Shown here: positions 42,386-50,905 of the stretch, piece by piece
Layout: each line of letters opens with the position of its first letter
How positions within the stretch are numbered: position 1 is the first letter of the stretch
DNA from: VRUE01 sp963728365
GTDB taxonomy: Bacteria > Actinomycetota > Thermoleophilia > Solirubrobacterales > 70-9
DNA: 64,000 nt
Assembly: GCA_963728365.1 (NCBI GenBank)
Contig: CAVSJI010000003.1
Coordinates: 1 to 64,000, forward strand
Direction: 5' to 3'
Notes under the pieces: generated by a model
Seen by the model: the letters and a program-made list of their open reading frames with translations, nothing else
The model's database searches: none
Told to the model about the DNA's origin: nothing
Made by a program: the position numbers and the translations under genes

Positions 42386-44167
42386 TTACGCCGCGTAGAG
42401 CGCCTCGATCTCGTCTTGGTGCTTGTCGGCGACGACCGCCCGCTTGACCTTCAGCGTCGGGGTCAGCTCGCCTGATTCCTGTGTCAGGTCGTTGGGGAGG
42501 ATCGCGACCTTCTTGACCTGCTCGACCCGGGCGAACTTCTCGTTGATCGTGTCGACGTGGTCTTCGATCGCCTTGAGCAGGTCGGGGTTCTTCGCCAGCT
42601 GCGTGGGGTCCTCGGGAAGGCCCTGCTCCTTGGCGTAGGCGAGGGCGTCTTCGGGGTCGAGCGTGACCAGGGCTACGAGGTAGGGCTTGCGGTCGCCGAC
42701 GACCACGCACTGGGAGACGAGCGGGTGCTGCTTGATCTCGTTCTCGAGGTTGGCCGGCGTGATGTTCTTGCCGCCCGCGGTGATGATGATGTCCTTCTTG
42801 CGGCCGGTGATCGTGATGAAGCCCTCGTCGTCGATCTCGCCGACATCGCCGGTGTGCAGCCAGCCGTCGACGATCGTCTCGCGGGTCGCCTCCTCGTTCT
42901 TGTAGTAGCCCTGGAAGACGTTGGGGCCCTTGACCAGGATCTCCCCGTCATCGGCGATCCTCACCTCGCAGCCGGGGAAGGGTTTGCCGATCGTGCCGAC
43001 CTTGAAGTCGTCGGGTTTGGAGATCGTCGCCGCTGTCGAGGTCTCGGTCATCCCCCAGCCCTCGAGCACGAGCACGCCCGCGGCGTCGAAGAAGCTGAGG
43101 ATCTCGGGGCTGATCGGGGCCGCTCCGGAGACCGCGAGGCGCAGGTTGCCGCCAAAGAGGCCGCGGATCTTGGAGAGCACCCGCTTGTCGGCGAACCCGT
43201 ACTGCTTGCGCAGCAGGAGGCCCGGCTTGCGGCCCGCGCGTTCGGCGGCTCGCATCTTCTTGCCGACCGCGATCGACCACTCGAAGACAGCCTTCTTGAG
43301 GCCGCCCTCTTTCTCCATGCCGCTGGTCGCGGCGGTGTAGATCTTCTCGAAGATGCGCGGCACCGAGGGGAAGTAGGTCGGTTTCAGCTCGGCCAGGTTG
43401 GGCAGGATCTTCTGCGGATCGCGCTCCCAGTAGGCGAGGGTCGCGCCTAGGTCGAAGCTGCCCAGCTGGATCAAGAGGGCGAAGGAGTGGGCGAGGGGCA
43501 GGTAGAGGTAGGTGACGTCTTCGGGCTCGATCACGCTGCTCTCGTTGACCATGTCGAGCATCGCCCGGTAGTTGCCGTGGGTGATGATGCAGCCCTTGGG
43601 CGGGCCGGTCGTCCCCGACGTGTAGATGAAGGTGCAGACGTCCTCCTTGGTGACGCCCTTCCAGCGCGCCTCCCACTCGGCGGGCTCGCGCCCGGCGCCG
43701 CGCGCGGCCAGATCGTCGAGCGAGATCGCATCCTCGCTGGCGCCGGTCATCCGCACCACCCGCTCGAGCAGCGGCAGCCGCTCACGGACCTCGCGGATCT
43801 TCTCCAGCTGCTCGTCGTCCTCGACCGCGACGACCTTGGCGTCGGAGTTCTCCAGCACGTACTGGCACTCCTCGGGCGAGTTGGTCTGGTAGATCGGCAC
43901 GACGATGGCGCCGATCGAGAGCGCGGCGAAGTCGAGGTAGGTCCACTCCGGCCGCGTGTTGGCGAGGATCGAGACCTTGTCGCCCTTCTCGACGCCGAGG
44001 TCGATCAGACCGAGGGCCAGCGAGCGCACCGTCTCCAGCACCTCATTGAAGCTGCGCTTCACCCAGGCGTCGTTTTGCTTGAAGCAGACCGCGGGCGTGT
44101 CGCGGTAGAGCTCGGCGGAGAGCGGCAGCAGATCCGCGAGCGTGGACGATTTGGTTCCCCGCTCCAT
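42386..44167 (-). CDS. Long-chain acyl-CoA synthetase (AMP-forming)
   Basis: The enzyme (593 residues) activates fatty acids with ATP and CoA. The P-loop-like motif TSGTTGPPKGCIITHGNY lies near residue 175, and VLEGWGMTETSTAATIS and the C-terminal WLHTGDVGEIDDEGFITITG give the adenylate-forming core. It resembles actinobacterial FadD15-type enzymes. A small HTH-like gene ends 23 nt upstream on the same strand and may be co-transcribed. Confidence 0.92.
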   Translation of the reverse strand: MERGTKSSTLADLLPLSAELYRDTPAVCFKQNDAWVKRSFNEVLETVRSLALGLIDLGVEKGDKVSILANTRPEWTYLDFAALSIGAIVVPIYQTNSPEECQYVLENSDAKVVAVEDDEQLEKIREVRERLPLLERVVRMTGASEDAISLDDLAARGAGREPAEWEARWKGVTKEDVCTFIYTSGTTGPPKGCIITHGNYRAMLDMVNESSVIEPEDVTYLYLPLAHSFALLIQLGSFDLGATLAYWERDPQKILPNLAELKPTYFPSVPRIFEKIYTAATSGMEKEGGLKKAVFEWSIAVGKKMRAAERAGRKPGLLLRKQYGFADKRVLSKIRGLFGGNLRLAVSGAAPISPEILSFFDAAGVLVLEGWGMTETSTAATISKPDDFKVGTIGKPFPGCEVRIADDGEILVKGPNVFQGYYKNEEATRETIVDGWLHTGDVGEIDDEGFITITGRKKDIIITAGGKNITPANLENEIKQHPLVSQCVVVGDRKPYLVALVTLDPEDALAYAKEQGLPEDPTQLAKNPDLLKAIEDHVDTINEKFARVEQVKKVAILPNDLTQESGELTPTLKVKRAVVADKHQDEIEALYAA

Positions 44168-44190
44168 GCGGGGAGGAGTCTAGTTAACGG

Positions 44191-44373
44191 TCAGCTGGGG
44201 CGAGCCCGCCGCCCCTGCGCCTGAACCACGCTGCGCAGCGAGGACTGGAAGAGCGACTTGTCGATCCGGCCGTGGAAGATGGGAACGCCCATCTCCACGC
44301 ACTTGCCGATTACCTCCTGTCGCTTCATCTGAAGCTCTTCGGCAAGCTCGGACGGGGTGAGGTGATTGGCCAC
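44191..44373 (-). CDS. Small helix-turn-helix-like protein
   Basis: This 60-residue protein starts from a GTG preceded by GGGAGG and reads VANHLTPSELAEELQMKRQE then VIGKCVEMGVPIFHGRIDKS. The pattern LTPSELAEEL-x5-V-x9-GVP resembles the DNA-binding helix-turn-helix of excisionase/MerR-like small proteins, or the N-terminal module of IF-2. It probably binds DNA and may regulate the synthetase gene just downstream. Function is unproven. Confidence 0.6.
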   Translation of the reverse strand: MANHLTPSELAEELQMKRQEVIGKCVEMGVPIFHGRIDKSLFQSSLRSVVQAQGRRARPS

Positions 44374-44480
44374 GGCGGACCTCCCATGATCGTTGAAAGT
44401 GGGTAGCCCGATTTTTACCCCTGGAGGCAGACGTGTCAAACGAAACTCTGACCGCGACCGGGTCTGCGGTCCGGACCCGC

Positions 44481-44486
44481 GATAAT
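44481..44486 (+). promoter_or_regulatory. -10 element of the DsbA-like gene
   Basis: GATAAT ends eight bases before the GTG start at 44495, predicting a leaderless mRNA. Confidence 0.5.
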
Positions 44487-44494
44487 GGCGCGCG

Positions 44495-45244
44495 GTGCCG
44501 GCCGTCGAGAACAGCGCTCCCCCCGAGCCCATCGGCGCGCCGATCCCGCGCCGCGGCCGGATCTGGGTCGTCCTCCTGCTCGGCTTCGCCGTGCTCGCCC
44601 TCGGCTACGCGATCGTCAACATCGCCACCCAGAAGGCGGGGCCGGCGACGGTCCGGATCGCCGGGATCGCCGAAGCGCAGGAGATCTTCGGCGGCGTGCC
44701 GCAAGAAGGCGACCGGCTCGGCTCCTCCGACGCCCCGGTGACGATCCAGGTCTTCAACGACCTGCAGTGCTCGAGCTGCCGCCAGGACTTTCTCTCGACA
44801 ATCCCGGCGCTGACCGAAAAGTACGCCCGGCCCGGCGACGTCAAGCTGCTCTACCGCCACTACTCGGTCAGCGAAAGCCCGCAGGAGCTCGGCTTCTACG
44901 GCGCCGAGGCGGCGGCCAAGCAGGGCTACGGCTGGCAGTACACGTACCTCTTCTTCCGCAACCAGGACGAAGCGAAACGCTTCGGCATCGACCAGGACTT
45001 CCTCGACTCGGTCGCCGGCGGCGTCGAGGAACTCAACGAGCCCGAATGGCTCAGCTACCTCGAAGAAGACGGCAGCTCCGACGGTCCGATTGACCGCCGC
45101 CTCGAAGGCTACGAAGAACTCGGCACCGAGCTCGGCATCCGAACCCGCCAGGCGATGATCGTCACCGGCCCCAACGGCTCCCGCACCCTCCAGGACGGCC
45201 CCACCCTGGCCGAAGTGGAAGCCGCGATCGAAGCCGTCCAGTAG
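44495..45244 (+). CDS. Membrane-anchored DsbA-like thioredoxin-fold protein
   Basis: The 249-residue protein has one N-terminal membrane anchor (IWVVLLLGFAVLALGYAIVN). An extracytoplasmic thioredoxin fold follows, with the redox motif CSSC in FNDLQCSSCRQDF near residue 90, an inserted helical segment (GYGWQYTYLFFRNQDEAKRF), and a C-terminal strand (RQAMIVTGPNGSRTLQ). It probably acts in thiol oxidation outside the membrane. Unlike most DsbA domains, I see no clear cis-Pro before the last strand. Confidence 0.85.
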   Translation: MPAVENSAPPEPIGAPIPRRGRIWVVLLLGFAVLALGYAIVNIATQKAGPATVRIAGIAEAQEIFGGVPQEGDRLGSSDAPVTIQVFNDLQCSSCRQDFLSTIPALTEKYARPGDVKLLYRHYSVSESPQELGFYGAEAAAKQGYGWQYTYLFFRNQDEAKRFGIDQDFLDSVAGGVEELNEPEWLSYLEEDGSSDGPIDRRLEGYEELGTELGIRTRQAMIVTGPNGSRTLQDGPTLAEVEAAIEAVQ

Positions 45245-45262
45245 TCCCCGGCCCCGGTCTGG

Positions 45263-45268
45263 GATAAT
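45263..45268 (+). promoter_or_regulatory. -10 element of the tRNA gene
   Basis: GATAAT ends nine bases before the 5' end of the tRNA-Pro gene, in the spacer after the DsbA-like gene. Confidence 0.5.
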
Positions 45269-45277
45269 CGCCGCTCT

Positions 45278-45351
45278 CGGGGCGTGGCGCAGCCTGGTAG
45301 CGCGCACCGTTCGGGTCGGTGAGGTCCCCGGTTCAAATCCGGGCGCCCCGA
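45278..45351 (+). tRNA. tRNA-Pro (anticodon CGG)
   Basis: The cloverleaf is complete. The acceptor CGGGGCG pairs with CGCCCCG plus a discriminator A. The D arm is GCGCAGCCTGGTAGCGC, the anticodon stem CACCG/CGGTG encloses the loop TTCGGGT (anticodon CGG), and the T arm is CCCGGTTCAAATCCGGG. CCA is not encoded. It reads the proline codon CCG, common in this GC-rich genome. Confidence 0.96.
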
Positions 45352-45360
45352 TGAATGTGT

Positions 45361-45382
45361 GTAGCACAAGTTGTGCTACAAT
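45361..45382 (+). promoter_or_regulatory. Operator-promoter of the toxin-antitoxin pair
   Basis: GTAGCACAA-G-TTGTGCTAC (45361-45379) is a perfect 9-bp inverted repeat overlapping the -10 TACAAT (45377-45382), which ends six bases before the antitoxin ATG. Binding of the antitoxin here would block its own promoter. Confidence 0.7.
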
Positions 45383-45388
45383 TTCCCC

Positions 45389-45634
45389 ATGAGCCGCTCC
45401 CTGCACGTTCGTTTGGACGACAGTTCGGCAGCGGCGCTGCAGGTCGTTCGCGGGGGCTCGATGACCGATTCTGAGGCGGTTCGCACCGCCCTGGTGGAGT
45501 CAGCGGCCCGCCGGCGCACGCGCTCCTCAATCGTCGCCGAGGTTGCGCAGTTGGCCGCCGATGAGACCGATCGAGCCGAGATGCGGGTAGTTCGCGACCA
45601 GATGGCCGAGCTGGCGCCTGATTCGCTTGACTAG
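45389..45634 (+). CDS. Ribbon-helix-helix antitoxin (MazE-like)
   Basis: The 81-residue protein starts MSRSLHVRLDDSSAAALQVV, then SMTDSEAVRTALVESAARRR, the strand-helix-helix pattern of MetJ/Arc-type antitoxins. An acidic C-terminal part (LAADETDRAEMRVVRDQMAE) would bind the toxin. The ATG is taken because the promoter -10 lies six bases upstream. Its stop abuts the toxin start. Confidence 0.85.
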   Translation: MSRSLHVRLDDSSAAALQVVRGGSMTDSEAVRTALVESAARRRTRSSIVAEVAQLAADETDRAEMRVVRDQMAELAPDSLD

Positions 45635-45952
45635 ATGGTTCGAGGCGAGATCTTCCGACTCCCGTCGCCTCGGGGTGCCCGGGGAAGGGAGCAGCAGGGC
45701 GCCCGCTACGCGGTCGTGGTCCAAGCCGACGAGTTCATGGCGCTGAGCACGACCTTGGTTGCCCCCACGTCCACGAGCGCCCGTCCGGCGACCTTTCGCC
45801 CGACGATTTCGCTGGACGACACCGAAACCCGGGTCCTCGTCGAGCAAACTACGGTCGTCGACCCCGAGCGTCTGGGGCGATCCGCTGGACGCCTCGACCC
45901 CGCTGAGCTACGGACGGTCGACGAAGCGCTCGCACTGGTCCTCGGCCTCTAA
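45635..45952 (+). CDS. MazF/PemK-family toxin
   Basis: This 105-residue product starts MVRGEIFRLPSPRGARGREQ with the MazF opening (RGEI...). ARYAVVVQADEF and TTLVAPTSTSARPATFRP follow, as in sequence-specific endoribonucleases of the family. It follows the antitoxin immediately. The pair sits 37 nt downstream of tRNA-Pro. Confidence 0.9.
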   Translation: MVRGEIFRLPSPRGARGREQQGARYAVVVQADEFMALSTTLVAPTSTSARPATFRPTISLDDTETRVLVEQTTVVDPERLGRSAGRLDPAELRTVDEALALVLGL

Positions 45953-46011
45953 CCACCGCTACGCGGGAGGGCGGCTTTTCACCGTTGCCTCTCGCGCGGA
46001 GCGGAAGCTCT

Positions 46012-47667
46012 CTACACGCCCGCCTGCACGCGGTACACGCGATAGACCGCCCGAGGGCGACCGTGCTTGAAGCCCTTGGAATGGATCAGCAGACGGACGA
46101 GCAGCGACCTGCGGCTGGGGTGCCTGGCCATCTGCTCGACCTGGCGCCTGTATCGGGACCGGACCCGCAAGGTGATGAGCTTCGAGGCGCCCGGGGACTG
46201 GTGGATCGAAGCGATCGTGGTCAGCCGGGTGCCCTGGCGGCAGATGCGCCGGCCGTCGCGCCGCTCGCAGCGGTCGCGGGCAGCCACCGCCGCGGCGCTG
46301 CCGAGACAGAGGGGCGTGAAGCCGGCAGGGCAGCGGACGCGCACCCGCAGCCGGGCTCCTTCGAGGGTCGCCGTGAGGAGGTTGGGGAGCAGGACGAGGC
46401 CGACCCGCTTCGACCGTGTGCCCGTGAACGAGGCGCCCGGCGTAGTCGGGCGGTAGGTGACGCGAACGGCGACCGTGGCGCGGCCGGTCTCCTCCAGGCG
46501 CCGGCGGATCGCCGCACTCGGGGCCACAGGCAGGCCGAGGTCACCGGCCCGCTTGGCGGTCCGGGCGGCGCTCTTGATCCCCTGCCCGGTCACGCCGAGC
46601 TCCCCCACCCCCGGCAGGGTCGCGACCAGGCGCGCGGTGCCGTTGGCCGGATCGGTCGTCACACGCCCAGCCAGGTTGAAGTTCGCCGACGGGTTGCCGA
46701 ACTTCTGGATCCGGTAGTTGCCTGAGTCGGCGACGTAGAGGTCGCCGCGGCTGTCGGTGGCGAGGCCGGCAGGGTTCTTGAACAGCCCGTCGGCGGTGCC
46801 GAAGCCGCCGAAGCTTTCGAGCAGCGCCCCGTCGTAGCTGAACACGTAGACCCTCGAGACGGGCCAGTTGAGGTCGGAAACGTAAACGCGGCCGACTCCG
46901 TCGGTGGCAATGCCGGTGGCCGAGAAACCCGGCACGTTTCCGGGGGAAGATTCGGCACCGATCCCGGCGTTGCCCCAGGACACGAGAAAGCGACCGTCAC
47001 TCGTGAACTTGGAGACGCCCATGCCGATCACCGGGCCCGTGTCCGCGACGTAGACGTTGCCGTGCTGGTCGGTGGCGATCCCGTCGGGAAACTTGAACTG
47101 ACCGGGACCGCTGCCCGAGCTCCCCCATTGAGTGATGAACCTTCCCGCCGGGGTGAATTTCTCGACTCGATCGTTGCCAGTGTCGACGACGTAGACGCCG
47201 CCGGCGCTATCGACCGCGACGGCGGTCGGGCCGTCGAAGCGACCCGGGCCGCTGCCGGCGCGACCCCACGCGCTCAGGAACTTGCCCCTCGAGTTGAACT
47301 TCTGGACCCGGTCGTTGCGCCTCTCGACGACGTAGACGTTGCCGGACCGGTCGACCGCGATCCCCGAGATTCCGTCGAACTCTCCCTTGCCGTTGCCCTT
47401 GGCGCCCCACTGGAGGATGAAGTCGCCCTGAGAGGTGAACTTCTCCACCCGGTCGCGCGGGTCGATCGCGTAGACGTTTCCGGCCCGGTCGGTGGCCACG
47501 TCGACGACCCGGGTGAACTGCCCGGGCCGAGCGCCGTAGCTGCCCCACTTGGTGATGAAGCCGAACCCGGCCGCCGGCTGGGTGCCGGTGAAGACGAAGG
47601 CGCAGGCGAGAACCCCAACGAGAAGCGGGGAAAGGATGCCTCCCCCTGCGTTCCTCATCGTGGCCAT
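46012..47667 (-). CDS. Secreted NHL-repeat protein
   Basis: The 551-residue product has a signal peptide (SPLLVGVLACAFVFTGTQPA). Six NHL repeats follow, recognisable by units such as GISGIAVDRSGNVYVVERRN, TAVAVDSAGGVYVVDTGNDR and AGLATDSRGDLYVADSGNYR. They would form a six-bladed propeller. The last 220 residues are a basic region without a family I know. ATG at 47658 is an alternative start. The ligand or enzyme activity cannot be deduced. Confidence 0.85.
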   Translation of the reverse strand: MATMRNAGGGILSPLLVGVLACAFVFTGTQPAAGFGFITKWGSYGARPGQFTRVVDVATDRAGNVYAIDPRDRVEKFTSQGDFILQWGAKGNGKGEFDGISGIAVDRSGNVYVVERRNDRVQKFNSRGKFLSAWGRAGSGPGRFDGPTAVAVDSAGGVYVVDTGNDRVEKFTPAGRFITQWGSSGSGPGQFKFPDGIATDQHGNVYVADTGPVIGMGVSKFTSDGRFLVSWGNAGIGAESSPGNVPGFSATGIATDGVGRVYVSDLNWPVSRVYVFSYDGALLESFGGFGTADGLFKNPAGLATDSRGDLYVADSGNYRIQKFGNPSANFNLAGRVTTDPANGTARLVATLPGVGELGVTGQGIKSAARTAKRAGDLGLPVAPSAAIRRRLEETGRATVAVRVTYRPTTPGASFTGTRSKRVGLVLLPNLLTATLEGARLRVRVRCPAGFTPLCLGSAAAVAARDRCERRDGRRICRQGTRLTTIASIHQSPGASKLITLRVRSRYRRQVEQMARHPSRRSLLVRLLIHSKGFKHGRPRAVYRVYRVQAGV

Positions 47668-47793
47668 CCATCCGTCATTTGGATCAACCGTATCCGGGGG
47701 GGCGAGAGCGGGCATCAGGTGGTCCCCACACGACCTGGGCGTAGTTGACCGTAGTCGCTGCTCGCGCCATGCAGAACTGGCACGCGCCATCCG

Positions 47794-48531
47794 CTAGCTC
47801 TTGCGGCTTGCCATTCGCTCTAGCTGCTTGCCGAGGGCCTTTTCGATTTCGTCGGAGAGGGTCATCCGGTAGACGGCGGCCAGGGCTTGTAGGGAGAGCG
47901 GGCGGAGCTGGTCCAGTGCCTCGCGGACGGCGGGCCAGCGCTCCTCCGGGTAGCCCTCGTCTTCGAAGGGCTTCCAGACGTCTTCCAGGAAGAGCTTGAC
48001 GAATTCGTGGGAGATCGAGCGGCAGCGGCTGCGGACCTTGCCGATCGCGGCCAGGGCGTGGTCGAGGTGCATGCCGGCGGCGACGACTCCCTCGGCGGCG
48101 TCCAGCAGGGAGGGGAAGGGCGCCTCGTAGCGCCCTTCCTCGACCGGCACCAGGGCGCCGGCGTCGATCGCGCGCTTCAGCTCGCTCTCGTTTTCGGTCC
48201 CGAAGCGGGCGTCCAGCTCCTCCCGGGTGAAGGTGCGCGGCTGCTCGTCGTCGAACTCGTCGAGCGCGCGGCGGAAGGAGAGGAACTTCTCCGCGGCGCC
48301 GACGTTCTGGCTCATCAGGCGCTCGATTCCCCTCAGGTTGAACCCGTCGGCCTGCAGTTCCTGGATCATCCGCAGTCGCGCCAGGTGGTCCGGCCCGTAA
48401 TAGCCGACGCGATCGCGCACCTCGGGGGCGGGCAGCAGCCCGCGGGCCCGATGGGAGCGGATGTTGCGGACCGTCATCCCGGTCTCGACGGCCAGCTCTT
48501 CGATCGTCAGGTTGTTTTCGGGCTCAGCCAC
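47794..48531 (-). CDS. MerR-family transcriptional regulator
   Basis: The 245-residue regulator has an N-terminal winged helix (LTIEELAVETGMTVRNIRSH then GYYGPDHLARLRMIQELQAD) and a 170-residue C-terminal region with no cysteine cluster, so it is more likely to sense a small molecule than a metal. It is divergent from the reductase/desaturase operon across a 73-bp spacer and probably controls it. The GTG at 48531 is supported by TAGCTT seven bases upstream. Confidence 0.82.
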   Translation of the reverse strand: MAEPENNLTIEELAVETGMTVRNIRSHRARGLLPAPEVRDRVGYYGPDHLARLRMIQELQADGFNLRGIERLMSQNVGAAEKFLSFRRALDEFDDEQPRTFTREELDARFGTENESELKRAIDAGALVPVEEGRYEAPFPSLLDAAEGVVAAGMHLDHALAAIGKVRSRCRSISHEFVKLFLEDVWKPFEDEGYPEERWPAVREALDQLRPLSLQALAAVYRMTLSDEIEKALGKQLERMASRKS

Positions 48532-48538
48532 GGCGGCA

Positions 48539-48544
48539 AAGCTA
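48539..48544 (-). promoter_or_regulatory. -10 element of the MerR-family gene
   Basis: TAGCTT on the minus strand ends seven bases before the GTG start. Confidence 0.45.
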
Positions 48545-48566
48545 CCATTGTGTGCCGGGCCTCCCC

Positions 48567-48594
48567 TTGACGTGACGGCAGCTGATGTTACGTT
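48567..48594 (+). promoter_or_regulatory. Promoter of the reductase-desaturase operon
   Basis: TTGACG (48567-48572), a 16-bp spacer and TACGTT (48589-48594) give a full -35/-10 promoter ten bases before the ATG. GTTAC occurs twice around the -10, a candidate regulator contact. Confidence 0.6.
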
Positions 48595-48604
48595 GTTACC
48601 CGTC

Positions 48605-49687
48605 ATGGCGCTCAAGCTCGCGCAACGCCCCAAGCTCGGCTTTCTCGACGCCTTCGCGGGACCGCATGGTGTGGACGCCTACCTGGAGCAGATCGACCCT
48701 CTGCTGGTGCGGGGCGAGTGCCGCGCCGAGGTCTCGAGAGCCGAGCGGTCAAGCGCCGAGAGCGTCACCTTGACGCTGCGGCCGAATCGGGTCTGGCGAG
48801 GCTTCGAAGCCGGGCAGTTCGTTCGGGTCGCGGTCGAGATCGAGGGGGTTCGGCACGAGCGCTGCTATTCGCCGGCCTCGGTGGAGGGGCGAGGCGAGCT
48901 CAAGATCACCGTCAAGCGCCACCCCAAGGGCCTGGTCTCCAACTTCCTCGTCGATCGGGCGAGGCCCGGCATGCTGCTGGGCCTCTCCTTGGCGGAAGGC
49001 GACTTTCGCCTGCCGCGGCGGCGTCCCGGCTCGGTTCTCCTGATCGGCGGCGGCAGCGGATTGACCCCGCTGACCGCGATCCTCCGCACTCTCCTCGCCG
49101 AGGGCTACGACCGTCCCGTCGCCCTCCTGCACTACGCGCCCGACCCCGAGCGCGCGATCTACCGCGAGGAGCTTGCTCGCCTGGCCGCCAGGCACTCGAA
49201 CTTCAAGCTGCTTCGCTCCTACACGCAGGCGCCGGGGCTCGGCGAAATCGACGGCCACTTCACCCCAACGCACCTGCCCGAGGCCGACCCGTGCTTCGCC
49301 GAGGCGGAGACGTTCGCCTGCGGGCCGCCCGCGCTGCTCGATGCGGTCCGAGGTACCTGGGCCAACGGCCTGGGGCGCCGCCTCCACGTCGAGAGCTTCC
49401 TGCCGCCGACGTTCGCATCCGTCGGCGAGGCCGGCGAGGGCGCGATCCGCTTCGCCGAGTCCGGCGTCGAGGTGGAGAACAGCGGCGGATCGCTGCTCGA
49501 GCAGGCCGAGGCCGCGGGCCTGCAGCCGGCTTACGGCTGCCGGATGGGCATCTGTCACAGCTGCACCTGCCGCAAGACGGCGGGCACCCACAGGAACCTG
49601 ATCACCGGCGAGGTCTCCTCGGTGCCCGGCGAGGAGATTCAGCTCTGCGTCTCCGCCGCGCTCGGGGACGTCTCGATCGAGCTCTGA
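48605..49687 (+). CDS. Flavodoxin-reductase-like electron transfer protein with 2Fe-2S domain
   Basis: The 360-residue protein has an FAD domain (RHERCYSPAS, the RxYS motif), an NAD(P)-binding domain (LLIGGGSGLTPLTAILRTLL) and a C-terminal plant-type 2Fe-2S ferredoxin domain (YGCRMGICHSCTCRKTAG then LCVSAALG). It would pass electrons from NAD(P)H to the desaturase encoded next. The arrangement matches the mycobacterial Rv3230c-DesA3 pair (known system). Confidence 0.9.
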   Translation: MALKLAQRPKLGFLDAFAGPHGVDAYLEQIDPLLVRGECRAEVSRAERSSAESVTLTLRPNRVWRGFEAGQFVRVAVEIEGVRHERCYSPASVEGRGELKITVKRHPKGLVSNFLVDRARPGMLLGLSLAEGDFRLPRRRPGSVLLIGGGSGLTPLTAILRTLLAEGYDRPVALLHYAPDPERAIYREELARLAARHSNFKLLRSYTQAPGLGEIDGHFTPTHLPEADPCFAEAETFACGPPALLDAVRGTWANGLGRRLHVESFLPPTFASVGEAGEGAIRFAESGVEVENSGGSLLEQAEAAGLQPAYGCRMGICHSCTCRKTAGTHRNLITGEVSSVPGEEIQLCVSAALGDVSIEL

Positions 49688-49704
49688 AGACGAAAGGAAC
49701 TTTG

Positions 49705-50853
49705 ATGACCACCGCCACCCTCCCCGAAGCCGAAGCGCCCGCGGCGCCGGCTTCAATACCCGACTCTCTCCCGCTCACCCCGGAGCAGCTCGAACGCTTT
49801 GGCGAGGAGCTGGACGCGATCCGCCGGCGCGTCCTCGCGGATCGCGGGCAGCGAGACGTCGACTACATCCGCGCCGTGATCCGGGCCCAGCGCGGGCTCG
49901 AGGCCGCCGGCCGGGGATTGCTCTGGGCCGGGGTCGTCCCGCCCGCCTGGCTCGCCGGGACGGCGGCACTCTCGCTTTCGAAGATCCTCGACAACATGGA
50001 GATCGGACACAACGTCATGCACGGGCAGTACGAGTGGACGAACGACCCGAAGCTCTCGGGCAAGCGGTTCGAGTGGGACACCGCCTGCCCGGCGGACCAG
50101 TGGCGCCACTCCCACAACTACATGCACCACACCTACACCAACATCGTCGGCAAGGACCGCGACATCGGCTACGGCATCCTGCGGATGTCGGAGGACCAGC
50201 CCTGGCACCCCTACTATCTCGGCAACCCGCTGTGGGCCACGCTGCTGGCCCTCTTCTTCGAGTACGGCGTCGCCCTTCACGACCTCGAAGTCGAGCGGCA
50301 GGTCAAGGGCGAGATCGACCGCTCCGAGAAGCGCGAGCTGCGCAGGGGGATCTGGCGCAAGGTCCGCGGCCAGGCGCTCAAGGACTACGTCTTCTTCCCG
50401 GCGCTCTCCGGGCCCCTCTTCGTCTTCCCGCTGGCCGGCAATGCGACGGCGAACGTGGTCCGCAACGTCTGGGCGTTCACGATCATCTTCTGCGGTCACT
50501 TCCCCGAAGGCACGCACGAGTTCAGCGAAGAGGAGACCGAGAACGAGACCCGCGGCCAGTGGTACTACCGCCAGTTGCTCGGCTCGGCGAACCTCAGCGG
50601 TGGGCCGTTCTTCCACATCCTCGCGGGCAACCTCAGCTTCCAGATCGAGCACCACCTCTTCCCCGACCTGCCGGCCAACCGGTACGCGGAGATCTCAGTC
50701 GAGGTGCGGGAGATCTGCGAGCGCTACGGTCTCTCCTACAACGTCGGCCCGCTTCACCGGCAGTTCGGCAGCGTCGTGCGGAAGATCGGCCGCCTGGCGC
50801 TGCCCGACAGAAGCGGTGCGATCCTCGGCCGCGCGATCCGTGCGCTCGTCTGA
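49705..50853 (+). CDS. Membrane acyl-CoA/fatty acid desaturase
   Basis: The 382-residue enzyme introduces a double bond into acyl chains, probably a stearoyl-CoA delta-9 type. The di-iron histidine boxes are HNVMH, HSHNYMHH and QIEHH (NLSFQIEHHLFPDLPANRYA), in the right order and spacing, with hydrophobic segments between. It lies 17 nt after its probable electron donor. Membrane-fluidity control by the divergent MerR regulator is an inference. Confidence 0.92.
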   Translation: MTTATLPEAEAPAAPASIPDSLPLTPEQLERFGEELDAIRRRVLADRGQRDVDYIRAVIRAQRGLEAAGRGLLWAGVVPPAWLAGTAALSLSKILDNMEIGHNVMHGQYEWTNDPKLSGKRFEWDTACPADQWRHSHNYMHHTYTNIVGKDRDIGYGILRMSEDQPWHPYYLGNPLWATLLALFFEYGVALHDLEVERQVKGEIDRSEKRELRRGIWRKVRGQALKDYVFFPALSGPLFVFPLAGNATANVVRNVWAFTIIFCGHFPEGTHEFSEEETENETRGQWYYRQLLGSANLSGGPFFHILAGNLSFQIEHHLFPDLPANRYAEISVEVREICERYGLSYNVGPLHRQFGSVVRKIGRLALPDRSGAILGRAIRALV

Positions 50854-50905
50854 GCCGCGACTCTGCCGCTGGATAAAGCGATACTTTTGTCCGTCCCGCG
50901 GGTCG

